Source: Gibbula magus (taxonomy: Eukaryota; Mollusca; Gastropoda; Trochida; Trochidae). Taken from it: a DNA stretch of 64,000 nucleotides. Below, in pieces: positions 11,069 through 23,143 of the stretch. Every line of letters begins with the position of its first letter. Position 1 is the first letter of the stretch. Under the pieces are notes generated by a model. The model made no database searches. It worked only from the letters and a program-made list of their open reading frames with translations, and had not been told where the DNA came from. The stretch is taken from the NCBI GenBank assembly GCA_936450465.1, contig OW388292.1:30116868-30180867 (forward strand). The letters are read 5' to 3'. A program made the position numbers and the translations under genes.

Positions 11069-12528
11069 GTAAAATGAAGATGAATTGTGACCTAGGTTGA
11101 TCATTAACACCATTCAGCTTTTATTGAGACATGTAGTCCGCTGAACCTTAATGTGGAATAAATATGTTGCATGTGTTTGCCTTCCATTACATTCACTTGG
11201 TAAATTCATATTAGCAACTGTCACTAGGAGAAATTTTGAAACAGAGGTACATTTACTTCATGTCTCAAGAAGCCAACTAAGCTTAATTGGAAATTTTGAC
11301 TAAGTATCTTTTTTTATATTTGTGAAGAACATGCATTTTAAAAAATCGTCATTTTGGAATCTCCTAAAATAGACGAGAAAGACGTATTACCTTTATGAAG
11401 TCCAAGATCATCAATTATGTATAACTTTTATTGATTATTTAAGTTAAATAACCAAAATATTTCGAAAAAGCAATTTCACTTGGACGGAAATAGAAATAAA
11501 AGTATGATACTCTGATGTACTCAAACTCTGATGTATGAAATTGCCGGTACCTTAACAAACTATGAGCCAAAATCAACATTCCTAATATACTTCCTCCGGA
11601 AGCAGTAATTCGTTTAACAATTTACAATTTTTTTGCAGTTAAGTGGACAAAGTAAGAACATTGTTGCAAAGTTGTTTTACACAAAAGTTGTCTAGTAGGA
11701 AAGTAGACAACGTATCAGAAAAAGAGTATGTGATGTGACAGAAACATTATCTAACAGTTAAACAAAGCAGATTTCATTTCATTCACAAATTAGCATTCAT
11801 AAAATTCTGTGTCCAAGAACAAATATTATTACACTCAGAATGAAATTCAATATTCGCTGTTGTAATATGAGTAATTCAATTCTTTTCAAGAGAACTAATG
11901 AAACTTTAGTAACTTCATTGTAACAAACTTTCGCTAGTTACAGTAATGCTCCTTAAATTTTTGGAAAAAGACAAATTAGAAGAAAAAGTTGTACACTGGC
12001 GATATCCGGTCTGTATTAGTGTAATGACACCTATAAATCACAGAGAAGTGTTAGATTAACGATATACAAAAGATACCAGATTGATTAAAAAAACCCTTTT
12101 AAATAACCTTTTTGTCACTTATTGTCAATAATTGTTGGAAAAGAGGAGGACATTTCAAGAACAAGTTACTTCCATATTGTGCATGATAAAAGATGTCCTG
12201 ATGAGTGAAAATCAACTCGTTAACAACAATTATGTTTTCGTCCTTTGAAACCTAATGTTTATCGCGTAGTTTCAGCAAAGAAACAATATTTATTTTGAGT
12301 AAAACGAAACAGTACCATTGAACATGAACATTTTTTGGAGGAAATGAGCCATAAAATATCCTATCTCTATACGGTCTAAATGTAGGGGAGTGAAACACCA
12401 ATTCTTCTGCATGTGTATGTATATTACGTTTGCTCTTTTCTTGTGTCCTTTACCATTACTGTATATCGATTACTTGGTTTGAAAAGAATGATGCAAGTTG
12501 ATAAGATATAAGATCTTACATTTAATGA

Positions 12529-12828
12529 GTTAGCGCGTTCGGCTTCGGATCAAGAGGTCCGTGGTTCGAATCCCGCCAAGGGCACGGCAACTTTGTCTGC
12601 AGTAGAGAACCGTTCTACACGCAGTATGGTTTGGGTGCAATGCTACACTGAATTTCAGCGAAGTACCACCCATGGTTTGCTAGTTCCAGCCGTTGCTCGC
12701 AGGTTTCACCGCAAAGCATAGCCACATGGCGATGCGGGCTTTCTCCCTGCCATAATACTAGCAGCCGCGATATAAGTGAAATACTCTTGAAAGCGGCGTT
12801 AAACACCAACTCACTCACTCACTCACTC
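12529..12828 (+). mobile_element. tRNA-derived SINE
   Basis: The tRNA-like head is 5'-truncated just inside box A, but box B is intact (GGTTCGAATCC, 12,563-12,573). A body follows, then a 3' tail AAAGCGGCGTTAAACACC plus (ACTC)n. An 11 bp target duplication, ACATTTAATGA, lies at 12,518-12,528 and 12,829-12,839. The 3' end resembles that of the 9,419 LINE, implying that the LINE machinery moved it. Transcription would be by RNA polymerase III; this copy has probably lost box A function. Confidence 0.92.
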
Positions 12829-14194
12829 ACATTTAATGAATGGTATAATCTTGAAGGATACAAACGTGCTTTCATGTTTTTAATTTGAACAATTTGAACA
12901 AAATGCATGATAGTTATAATCTAAAAACGTGGTTCAAATTGATACACAATAAAATGTTTTGAAAGTAGAAGTGTTCAAAGAGTAAGACGTGTTAAGTCTA
13001 GTGTAAAGAATGTGAAACATGGTATTTTCTGATTTTAATCAAATTAAATTGAATTCCTTTCTTCGTTGACATGCATGCAAGGGGAAACTGGAAAGTGCAT
13101 GGTATTCGTTTTAAATTCTTTGGTTTGAAAAATATCTAATTTTAGCATACACATCTGTTCACGTCCTCAACGTTAATTAGATGGTGTTGTATTAATGGTC
13201 CATCTCGACATACCAACCATGCTTTGTTATTGGTGTTAGCATTACCTCTGTTATGGCTGAGATACGTCAATGATGTGTTTTGTTTGCGATAACTATTTTA
13301 AAGGATGAAATAATGACAAAACAATTATTATTATTATCGATAATCCCCATGCATGAAGTCTTTGGAAAATTGAGTAGAAGTTTAAGTATAATTTACAAAA
13401 TCAAGTAAATTTGGATATGGAGAAATTGTTTCTTGAAATAAAACATTTCGTGACAAACACCAGACAGAACTGAAGTTGTAACATTGTGAATATAAACCCC
13501 TGATAAGTGATACTAGTTGATGTTGGTATGAAACATGTCAAGGAATGTAAATTTACAGAGGGTTCAGTGTACACAGATGTGTGTTCAATATACTTGCTAT
13601 TACTATCTCCATATATTCACCTATATCAAACTTTTACACATTTTAACCTGTATATGAAGGAACTTATTAATTATTAAGTGTGATTTAGTAACGACATCAG
13701 GAGATCAATGTAATCATCATACTTACATGTATGCGTTTAATTTGGATCAATTATCAATGGACTGATAACAGTATTTTCAGAAAAGAATATAGTTAGAAAT
13801 ATTATGTTAGTTCATGTTAAGCTTGGCTTGGATATTCGGATTAAGAAATGATTGGAACACAAAATTGTAATAGATTTCATTTTGTCCGAAAAGAACTGCA
13901 TGATAACAAAAAACGCACTCTAAATAAAGTTGCTCATTTGATACGTATGTGTACATTGGTACATATATTTGCCGAATTTGTTTATTAAATAAAAGAAAGC
14001 ATTTTATTGTTCTTCCGCATATCTCTCAAATGTTAAGTAAGTGCAAAGCTCATTATCAGTGAATCGTGTTTACATTAACTGTGTTTGTGGGGATTTTCTG
14101 GTGTTTTTGCTGGGATGTGAACGGTTTCGATATAGCTCTTGCATTCATTCTTGAACGTTAACACTATTTGTTTCTGCGATTGCACTAAACGTTT

Positions 14195-14545
14195 CAAGGT
14201 GTATAGAGATGTTATGCTTATATGTGCAGATAACATGGCAGTCGTAAATGCTCTGTTATCGGGCTACATAAAAGTAAGATAGGTTATGTAGATATTTGTT
14301 ATAAATTGCAGCTAAATGTTCATGTAAAGAAAACAAAAGTTATGTTTTTTTTAGAAAAGCTGGACAGCTTAGGAACTATGAGAAGTTTTGTTAACGGAGG
14401 TCGGTTGGATTTTGTTAGTACATTAACTTATAAATATCTCGGGATACACATTTCATGTTTATGGTATGGTGACTTAGCTCGGGTTCATGATAATGTGATG
14501 ATACTTTGCATCTTGGGAGAACTACACCTACTTGACTAGCTCGGG
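14195..14545 (+). pseudogene. Decayed LINE reverse-transcriptase fragment (A1 copy)
   Basis: The conceptual product shows reverse-transcriptase palm landmarks: a degraded catalytic motif CADNMAVV (normally [FY]ADD), then LNVHVKKTKVMFF and FVNGGRLDFV...YKYLGIHIS. The frame is broken between the palm motif and the KTKVM block. The A2 copy at 53,640 keeps FADDMAVV. Both sit at the same place in segment A, so the element inserted before the duplication. The LINE clade is not assigned. Confidence 0.75.
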
Positions 14546-15273
14546 GTGGGCTGGGTAGGCATTCGCTTGATGTTTATTAGTATGTCAATATTATCGAATA
14601 ATTAGTAAGCTTATTGCAATAACATCCGATTATCCGATCCGATCCAATCCATCCGATAACACTTGGTAAAAAAACAATAAATCAATCTATTCTAATACAA
14701 ATGTTAAATCTCATAAAAATGTTAAATAATCAACAAACACTTCTTTTATCTTAAGTGAAGTAAGATGTATTTGTAGGAGAATGTCCGAAAACTGGACATT
14801 AGTTTTGCACGTTGACCATAAATGCAGTCTGATTTACATGCACACTATTTGTACCATTGTCATCCCTCACCTGACGACTCGGGAGACACTGATGTAAATA
14901 TGGTACATCAGACTGCAGTACCCTCGAGAAAAGCATACAGATTTTTTTGTCAATCAATAGATCTAAATATATCAAATATTCCATAAGAAGATGAAATACT
15001 AATCTTAGTCATTATTCATATTTTCAAAGTTTTGATTCATTCAAAACCATAAAATGAGACATTTCCCTTTAGAATTCATCTGAAAAAAAAAATCCCATTT
15101 GCCACATCCTGTTCATCATTGTGCATATTGAAGGGGGTAATCTTAAATTGTTTCACTAAATGTATTTTATACACACGATTAGCTGATGAAAAAGCAGTTA
15201 TTGTACATCCGCCATACACCAATGTAGTTGTACAATATGAGAAATGGGATTTCTGTACAGTTCTTGTCTTCAG

Positions 15274-15390
15274 TGAAGCACTCTTATCAGCACATTCAGG
15301 TTTATTTTGGATTGGTCTGCGTCGATACATCAAGAATCGAATAAACCACTCTCACAATCTCCTCAAGTCAACTGAAGCAACTTCTTTCTA
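15274..15390 (+). other. Island Qb copy 2 (exon-like)
   Basis: Acceptor CTTGTCTTCAG at 15,263-15,273. The frame from the acceptor reads EALLSAHSGLFWIGLRR and stays open to TAG near 15,390; it also runs open upstream through the acceptor from 15,119. No known domain. Confidence 0.35.
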
Positions 15391-15570
15391 GTATAAAGAG
15401 ACCTGTGAGAGGTTATGTCAATTCGTTACTCATGTTCGTTATGTCCAAATTGTTCTCATAAAACCCTACAAAATTAATAGATATTCCGATATTAAAAAAT
15501 ACGGTAAAGAGCAGGTGTACACACTTGACACTCACTAATGTGAAATGATAATCATTTACGTTTCTTTCAG

Positions 15571-15650
15571 TGCCCGAAGAAACGTTCCATATATCATACT
15601 GACAGGCATAGTGATAGATCGCCTCTAGGAACTTATAACATCACCTGCTA
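15571..15650 (+). other. Island S copy 2 (exon-like)
   Basis: Preceded by the strongest S acceptor (ACGTTTCTTTCAG). The frame beginning CPKKRSIYHTDRHSDRS is open for 26 codons before TAA. Confidence 0.35.
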
Positions 15651-17054
15651 AATAGCAATTTAAGTTGTAATGTATCATTATTTAATAGCAGCTTTTCGGC
15701 AATTTGAACATACTTATTTTCACATGCTCTCAGTTTTCCCTAAGGTTATTTTCTGAACAAGAACGTTGATATATTAGTTGATCGCGTGTAAAAAGTAAAT
15801 AATAACTTTAGACTTGAAGACGCCAAAGTTCAATAACTCATGTCAAATCAGTTGTATAATCTCACATTATTTATTTCTAAATCATTAAATGACGAAAATC
15901 GTTTAAAAGAATTATATTTATAGATGGATGATGGATGATGTTAATCCATGTTAAAATGAAATTAAATCAACATGATGCTCGTTTTATGTCAATGAATAGT
16001 AGACCATAGTTTTCAATGAATAATATGCTGAGAATCGATGTTCAATATTCAAGGTTCAAAATTCAACTCCATGACTTGGATACATCAGAATACATAAATA
16101 TGTAAAGAATGATTCATTTCGTGTCATTTCGAATCTACATGAACATTTGGATGGCTCCGGGATTGACTTCTGATTACCTGTCAATGAATCCTTCTGCAGG
16201 GTTATGAGCAAAATGTGAAACATGAACCATTGTCAAAGGTGTAATAAGAAAATTCCAGCTATTATAGTTATCTAAAATTAAATGAGTATCACTTTTGATG
16301 TTTTATCTACTATGGTATTTTAACATGATTTTATTATGTTGATTAAATGATTTTCAAACTTCCATCATTACTCGATAAAAAACAGACAATACAAGGAGCC
16401 ACGAAAATAGTTCCCAGATTCGCAGTTTCAAAAAGTATTTTTCCATCGAGACATAGCTGTCAGCATTCACCAATTATGTGCATGGAAGCAATATTCACAC
16501 TTATAGGAGAAGGTCTTAATCGTTTTGACATTTTTGTAGAATAGTTGAATCACTAACTATATGTTCATTCAGTATCAATCAGTGGTCATTGTTTCGTTTT
16601 GCTAAACTCCAATGCAATGTATGTCATTCAAATCTATGTTATAATGCAAGAGGTTAATTCTTTGTTTGGAACCTGTCAGGTTCATATTGTGTGTGTTAGA
16701 TAATTTAACTCAAGTCAAATGAATCAAACACCATTTCATGAAAAAGTGTCCAACACCAGATCAGATAACAGGCTTTCATATTAAATTCATGGAGCAAATT
16801 ATCAACTTGTAAATTGTTTGGCAGCTTTTTTAAAAATTAATATTGTTATAAACGAAAATATATATAAATATCTATTCTGCAAATGTAACGTTTTATTTTC
16901 TGTAATTACTTGTGATAAACATAAAGGAACAGCTATATTGTTTACCTCATGGTTTTTTTAAAATGAGCATCCTGCAAAATATAATTACATGAACTTTACT
17001 TAAACTGTTTAAATCGGGAAAACAGCTTTTCACGTTTTTTCCTTGCAACTGCAG

Positions 17055-17200
17055 GAAATACATGTACATGTATTATCCAATCTATAATCTCAAAAAACAT
17101 CTCATATTATAGTGGTATAAAGAAAATATTGTTTTGTCTAAGATAACACATTTTGAAGACAGGTCCGACCGCTTCTGCTGAGGAACATGTTCTTACTTTA
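17055..17200 (+). pseudogene. Island V copy in A1 (interrupted exon-like sequence)
   Basis: Follows TTCCTTGCAACTGCAG. Aligns with the open 58,430 exon and retains YPIYNLKK and ITHFED, but has an in-frame TAG between them and an early TGA, so it is disabled if coding. Confidence 0.35.
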
Positions 17201-17639
17201 CTTAAGTTAAAAACTTGACCTTAAAAGGGTTCTCAGAAGGATGTCAGCAATTAAGTGATAAGAAATACTATATAATAACATAATAAGAAATCAATTTTGA
17301 TAACAAGAAATACTTGCAATTGTCTAAACCACAAAGATCCCTTATTTTCATGTTTTAAAATCTTTTTGACAAGTTATTTAATCTGCCATACTTGCCATGC
17401 TAGATAATGCAGTGTCTGTTTTAGAGGATGTCCACAGCTAAAGCTCAACTGATAACCAGGTTAGTCAGAAATAAGTGAGCAATAAAAGGATAAACAGGTA
17501 TCATATTGTGAAATCAATGTGGAAAACAATAAGTACTTGTAATCAAACAAAACCTCAATTATATTATATCAAAATCCTTTAAGTTTGTTGGCAAGCTATT
17601 TAAGTTGCAATATTTTCCATGCTAGAAAGAGAATCTCAA

Positions 17640-17740
17640 CCAAGTGTCTTCTGATATCAAAAATATCAACACGAGTTGATACAAGTTACAAGGCTTTGCT
17701 TACTTTTATCAACGAGTTTTGATATATTTGATATCAGAAG
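17640..17740. repeat. Imperfect palindrome
   Basis: GATATCAAAAATATCAAC... is mirrored by ...GTTTTGATATATTTGATATC about 100 bp later. Related but non-palindromic sequence occurs at 5,640-5,690 and 42,070-42,120. Confidence 0.6.
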
Positions 17741-17809
17741 ACACGAGGGTGAGATTCTATTTATCATCCAAAATCATTCTTACGTGAAAATAGTGTTCAT
17801 ATCTGAACA

Positions 17810-18120
17810 TTGGGACACTGCACATATCAGGGAAACTTTTTATCCTTCTATTTCAATCAATCAAGTTTTTACTCATTTCGGTGAGCATCGTGTTTTAGAT
17901 TTTTTGAAGGCTATACACCTTATTGACAAATTGTATATTTTAACTTTTCATTATCAGCTTTTATTCAACTTGTGATAATACGCTGATGTTTTTACGGCCT
18001 TCGTGTCGTGTTCTGTTTTTCAATTGCAATTTTTAAATTAGGCAAATAAATTAAATATCTCGCCGCCAATGGCTGCAATACTGCCGAAGCGGCGTTAAAC
18101 AATAACTCACTCACTCACTC
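17810..18120 (+). mobile_element. 5'-truncated LINE copy
   Basis: 311 bp starting at TTGGGACACTGC of the LINE polyprotein end and running to (ACTC)n. It is very similar to the 9.4 and 28.6 kb copies. A perfect 11 bp target duplication ATATCTGAACA lies at 17,799-17,809 and 18,121-18,131. Confidence 0.93.
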
Positions 18121-18553
18121 ATATCTGAACACATCTCTGCCATTTGACTTCCAGTGCGGCGAGGTCATAGCATTGTGACGTCATCATGATTATGACGTCA
18201 TAGCATTGTGATGTCATTACTTGATGATGTAAAAGCATTGTGATGTCATGTAGTTGACGGTGACAGGGCATTGTGCAAAATCTACTGCCAAAACGATATC
18301 TCCTAGGAGATCATCATTGAAAATCCATACAACTTTTATCCGCTCACCCACATAATACAAAGCATGATTAATACATAATAATATACATGAGTTTTTTTGT
18401 TGTAAATGTAATCTTTTGAGATTCGCTTAGTATTCCCATCAATATTAATTAGATATGCTAAATTTATGTATCACAGCTGAATCGTTATGGGAGCATTACA
18501 TAGAAGTCTATTGAAACAATGTCTTGTTATATATTCCTCTTCGTTTGCGTTAT

Positions 18554-18700
18554 TTAAATATTAATGTAACTCAGAACTGGAGTAGGAAATCGTAAGATCA
18601 AATACCATGAGACAGATTTTATTTGATGCATATATGTACAGAATATTTTCTTGCTGTAGGTTATTTGAACTGTGCAAATAGCGTCAGAGAAGGGTTTAAA
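18554..18700 (-). other. Island R copy 1 (minus orientation)
   Basis: On the minus strand, an acceptor-like TTTGCACAG (AG 18,671-18,670) is followed by a frame TYSKKIFCTYMHQIKSVSW... to TAA at 18,554. The A2 copy (59,105-59,250) is almost unchanged, much closer than the surrounding sequence. Segment B carries the same island in the opposite orientation. A + strand regulatory role is an alternative. Confidence 0.4.
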
Positions 18701-18982
18701 GATGAAACATTTAAAAGAAATGTTGTGTACATACAGAAAGTATTCTTTTATGCAAATATGTAACTGCATTTGATTTCTGTTTGATTTTAACAAATATGTC
18801 TGGATCGAGTCGACATAAATTTACAAAGTAAAGAAGAAAATACCTTAAGCAATGCAGTTTGTTGACTGAGTGGATATAGATTAACAAAATAAAGAAGAAA
18901 ATTACTTTCAGCAATGCTTTTTTGGAGGGATCAATACAAATCCTTCAAATCTCAAACTTATGAACATTGCTACCTTTAGCAG

Positions 18983-19076
18983 GAAGGCAGAAATTGTCTA
19001 CCATTTGACTCCAGAAGAAGACTTTTACTTATTAGATACATACATGTATGAAATATACCCCTTGCAAGTATTTTGA
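18983..19076 (+). CDS. Candidate coding exon, island W copy 1
   Basis: After the acceptor GCTACCTTTAGCAG a frame encodes KAEIVYHLTPEEDFYLL and ends at TGA 19,074-19,076. The A2 copy at 59,538 reads KAEIMYHLTPEDFYF: one codon fewer, conservative changes, then a +1 shift. The in-frame codon difference and shared peptide suggest past coding constraint. No domain is recognised. Confidence 0.3.
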
Positions 19077-19210
19077 AACAACAAAGTTTTATTTGAAATT
19101 GTCATCTTTTGAATGGATTTCAATACCAAGAAATTGACTGTGGAAATTATCACTCCTAAAACCAATTCAAATGTCCGTTTACAGATTCTCCTCAGGTACA
19201 ATGTAATATA

Positions 19211-19574
19211 TTAAAGGGGCAGTAGCACGTTTTTTCGCTAAAACAAGTAAATGAAATGTATTTGAAAAATAATCTCACCAATAGTAAAACACCCTTCTCT
19301 CTTCGGAAAATCAAGTTAAAAATGAGTGTACATGGTTCGTGAAGCAATGGGAATCGTTTTTATAAATCGAAATAATAAAATGTGTTCACAATAAAAAAAA
19401 TGGCCGCCATGCAATTTTTGCTTTATACGCAACACCGTTATTGGCACTACGGTTTGTAATTGGTTTGTGTAATAAGATTGTTTACCCTCAAATATAAATG
19501 ACATAAACTGTCATTATAAATGGGAAATTGGAAAAAATAAAATTGGCAAAAAAAAAGTGCTACTGCCCCTTTAA
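19211..19574. mobile_element. TTAA-flanked MITE
   Basis: Ends TTAAAGGGGCAGTAGCACG and its reverse complement (CGT lost at the right arm) bound 364 bp with no coding capacity. The TTAA termini suggest a piggyBac- or Kolobok-type target. A2 near 59,680 lacks it. A truncated relative lies at 54,204-54,482 in reverse orientation. Confidence 0.85.
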
Positions 19575-20233
19575 GTGTTTGTCTTCTGGTTTAAATTATG
19601 ATAATAAGTAGTGATACGAAATGGACATATTTTCATTAAAACAGCTCATAACTTCGACTTCATGTGAGCGAGTTTGAGTTCTGTTGTTGATGTCTGTGTA
19701 ATGTAATGATTTACAGCACATTTTCTTTGGAATAGACTTTCCAGACGGATTAATTGTTTATCGGCACTTACAAACCTTGCATGAAAAAGTAATGTGAGAT
19801 TAATTCAAAAATCCCCATTACGATTTCAGCAATTAGATACGTTCTAAACTTAGATGTAAGATGAAATGCAGTTCATGATTATGTTAAGAAAAGAGCAGAA
19901 AACCTATTTGTAGTACTTATGTTAATTATATGTATGTATTTGTTATTTTCATTATAAAAAAAAACATTTTCTGCAACTGAAGTAGTCAAAACAGTTTAAT
20001 CATTATTGTTAAGTTTATTTTTAATCTAGGTCCACAAGGGGTCCTCTTATTGTTCTTGCAATATTCAAATTTGTGGTACTTTTTCCAAACGTACTGTCAG
20101 TTGAAGTAGGTTCACATAATTGTTCATGCTGGCATTTCAAACGAATGCAGTCAATCCAACAGCAACCAAAAACACTAAAAATCTAAAGGTAAAAATGGAC
20201 CAAACCAAAGGGTTTTAAAGCTTTCCCTTTCAG

Positions 20234-20378
20234 TAGCTCTAGGTTTAGACACTCAAGATAATGTGTAACCTCCTTGATCTTTCAAGCAGAGAACGGAACC
20301 TCTTTACAGTCTACTCAAGTCTATTGAAGTTATACCGGTTAAGTAGTGACATACAACTGTCGCTAATAGAATAAGCAC
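20234..20378 (+). other. Island Qa copy 2 (exon-like)
   Basis: Follows CTTTCCCTTTCAG. A downstream frame, NLLDLSSRERNLFTVY..., is open to TAA near 20,372. Matches 60,306 closely. Confidence 0.4.
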
Positions 20379-21360
20379 AGTTTAGAAATGTTTTAAAACC
20401 ATACCTTCCTGGTTAAATTTAGAAAATGTTTTACTAAAAACGCATTAACTTCACACAGTCAGACATGTTAACAAGGTTCACTGGTAATAAGAAATATTTA
20501 TTATGTAGTCATACCATATGTATTGTCTTCTAAGTAACTCAGTTAACTAAGTTATTATGAACAGTCCGCAGATGATACTTACGAAATTATATCTTCATTA
20601 TTCAGAGTCAGTTATATATTGATATTCATATGTTTTACCTCGACTATTCTGTTACTAACTTTCATGATACAATAAGTTTCTGGATAACAACTTCTTTATT
20701 GTGAGTATATTATATATTTTGGAGTGGTTGTCAGCAGATGCATAAGTTCCTAAAAGTCACAAAGAAGTTGTTATCCAGACATCTTGTACTCTTCGTATGC
20801 ATCCCACTTCAAGGAAAGCCAAATAACTTCAGGATCACCAAAAGTTAAAATATCCACAATTTACATTTTCTGTTTACATGTTATTTCTCTAAAACGCATC
20901 CTCTTTTTCACAATTAAAAACGTAATCCCAAAGTTCAAAATAGATCCCAATAGGTTTGATAACACTATTTCGAATTCCAAAATACATCTGGGAAAGAGAT
21001 ACATGTATCTAGACGTTGATCATCATTAATTACCCGCTCTTTCCCAAAACGCACCCAGTTTACATAACTCTTGTCTTGAAATTTGGTCAAATAAGTCACC
21101 ACGAATTGTCCATTCACGACACGTTGTCTAGAGTTTCACGACCAAATGGCTGTGAACTAATATTAAAACAGTTTAACATTAATTTATGGGACGATTTATT
21201 TTTCAAAAGCTTAGTTAGATAACCATCCATTATAACCGAGGTTGTCATGACCCAAAGTCACATAACTCACTGATCATGGTGTTCCTGTCAACAAGAAATT
21301 GAGTGTATGTTGATCTTGGTTGATTCAATGTCTTTAAATAGCCAGTAATCACACGAGATG

Positions 21361-21432
21361 GTAAGTAGGTTAGGTTGGGCTAATTTTGAGAAAATACGGA
21401 TTTTATCTACTAATTTTGTCATCTGTCTTCAG
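21361..21432 (+). other. Island P copy 3, best mini-intron signature
   Basis: Donor GATG|GTAAGTAGG, branch-like TACTAAT at about 21,409 and acceptor GTCATCTGTCTTCAG bound exactly 72 bp. Downstream, ATG at 21,443 opens a 51-codon frame (MKMNRKSLNNHSSL...) ending at TAA before the (TA)n palindrome. Upstream exon sequence (ATGTCTTTAAATAGCCAGTAATCAC) has an in-frame TAG relative to copies 2 and 7. Confidence 0.55.
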
Positions 21433-21650
21433 CATCAGGCAGGATGAAGATGAATCGGAAGTCACTAAATAATCATTCAAGCTTGATGTACTATAGGCCA
21501 TTTGTCGGATATGGAGGACAAGGTAGGACCCTGGATATAAATGTTCATTGCTGTGAAATTATTAAAATAACTGCTAGTGTTGGTATAAGTTGTAATATAA
21601 TATAAATATCTATATAATATAATATACTTACATATACATACGTAATTATA

Positions 21651-21660
21651 TTGTTAAAAC

Positions 21661-21740
<80 letters not shown>

Positions 21741-21750
21741 GTTTTAACAA
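21651..21750. repeat. (TA)n tract inside a perfect inverted repeat
   Basis: Arms TTGTTAAAACGTGTGT (21,651-21,666) and its exact reverse complement (21,735-21,750) flank about 32 TA dinucleotides and a short (CA)n. The whole 100 bp can fold into one hairpin or cruciform. The A2 counterpart lacks it. Confidence 0.93.
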
Positions 21751-22768
21751 TAGAATTTGTTTTTAATGTATTGAATGTGTATCATAGGTCTTACGGCCGA
21801 ATACCTGTATGTATTGCCATTATGTTTTGTGGATGGTCCATTGAATGCACAGACGTGTGACACCAGTATAAATTCTCTTTCTCTAGCAAAAATATAAGTT
21901 GTAAAGACGATTGTTGTCCCTTTTAACGTGTAAGTGAATAATTACTTTCATTCATTATTACATTCGATGATTAGTTCAATGATTATTCATTGCTTCTGGT
22001 AAATAATTGACTCCCTAAAGCAATATGAAATATATATAGTACCAATAGTAGATTTACATCATATATTGCATTATCTAACTTCAACATCTGGATGTCAAGT
22101 TTGTGCTTTGGTGCGACGTACTGTCAAATTCCTCAAATTAATAAAGATTTAAGGAGGCACATTAATAATCGTTATGTAATTATGTTTCAACTGTGATTTA
22201 AATCGGTTAATTCCAGATTTTGTTCAATCACCATCTATTCTTGTTACAAAGCTATGCTATGCCATTCATCAATTCGAAATCTGGCTAATGACGAGATAAA
22301 GGGTAATGGAAGAAGAGATAGTGTTGCCAATCACTTACAATGTACTTCAACCCAAGAGTGCTCTTCCAGAAACAATAATATCCAAATAAAATTAACTTAA
22401 TTTATTCAAAGTGAAAATTACTAGGTGATTTCAGAATTTGCAAGTAAAAGCTTTTATTATACCACCTAACTCAAGTTTGTCACTGATAAATGCTCAACTT
22501 GTGAACACTAAATCATCACAAGCATGTATTTTGGTCACAAGAATTACGTTCAAAACAAGAAACAACACTGGAAATGCTCAAAGGGACTGTATGTATAAGG
22601 TACTATCTTATGGTCCATTAATGTCATATTCTTGCTACCAGGCACACTGTGTGCACTCAAAGCACTGTACCATGAACAGCATATTAGTTTATCGTGAAAG
22701 TGTGATATGACAACACTTTCACACGTCGAAGCTTCGATATCAACAAAGATTCAAGTTTCCTGCCAATC

Positions 22769-23143
22769 ATCATATAATAAATAGAGGATATCTGTCTGTT
22801 CCATGTTTATCTCATCGTGTGAGGTAAAAATGTATAACTGTTCTACGTCACGAAATGAAATAAACATGGTATTTGTCAAGAATTGACGGATATTCTATTT
22901 ACTATATGATGTTATCCTTGTAATTACGTCCGAAAAGGGTTGTTTTCACGCCGAGCGGTCGCAAGGAACAGCCCGTCACCACAGTAACGTCATAAGTAAA
23001 ATAGCTGCGTCAGTCCATTGTTTTATGACGTCAAATTATATCAGTAGCTGGTCGCGGTGAAAATTTAAGTTATTTTCGCTGTAGATAGACAGTTTATTTC
23101 ACTGATAAATCCCGGTATTCCATTGCCCGTCATATAATAAATA
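22769..23143. mobile_element. Insertion with internal inverted repeat, flanked by direct repeats
   Basis: A1 carries about 350 bp that A2 lacks (compare 63,690). CATATAATAAATA flanks it on both sides (about 22,771 and 23,131), like a target duplication. Inside, CATCATATAATAAATAGA is repeated inverted near 22,900. The element type is unknown. Confidence 0.5.

Noticed and set aside
12615..12818. 67-codon minus-strand frame
   Set aside because: Antisense of the SINE at 12,529.
21545..21860. Open frames rich in (IY)n on both strands
   Set aside because: Translations of the (TA)n tract; the same applies at 25,778-26,346.
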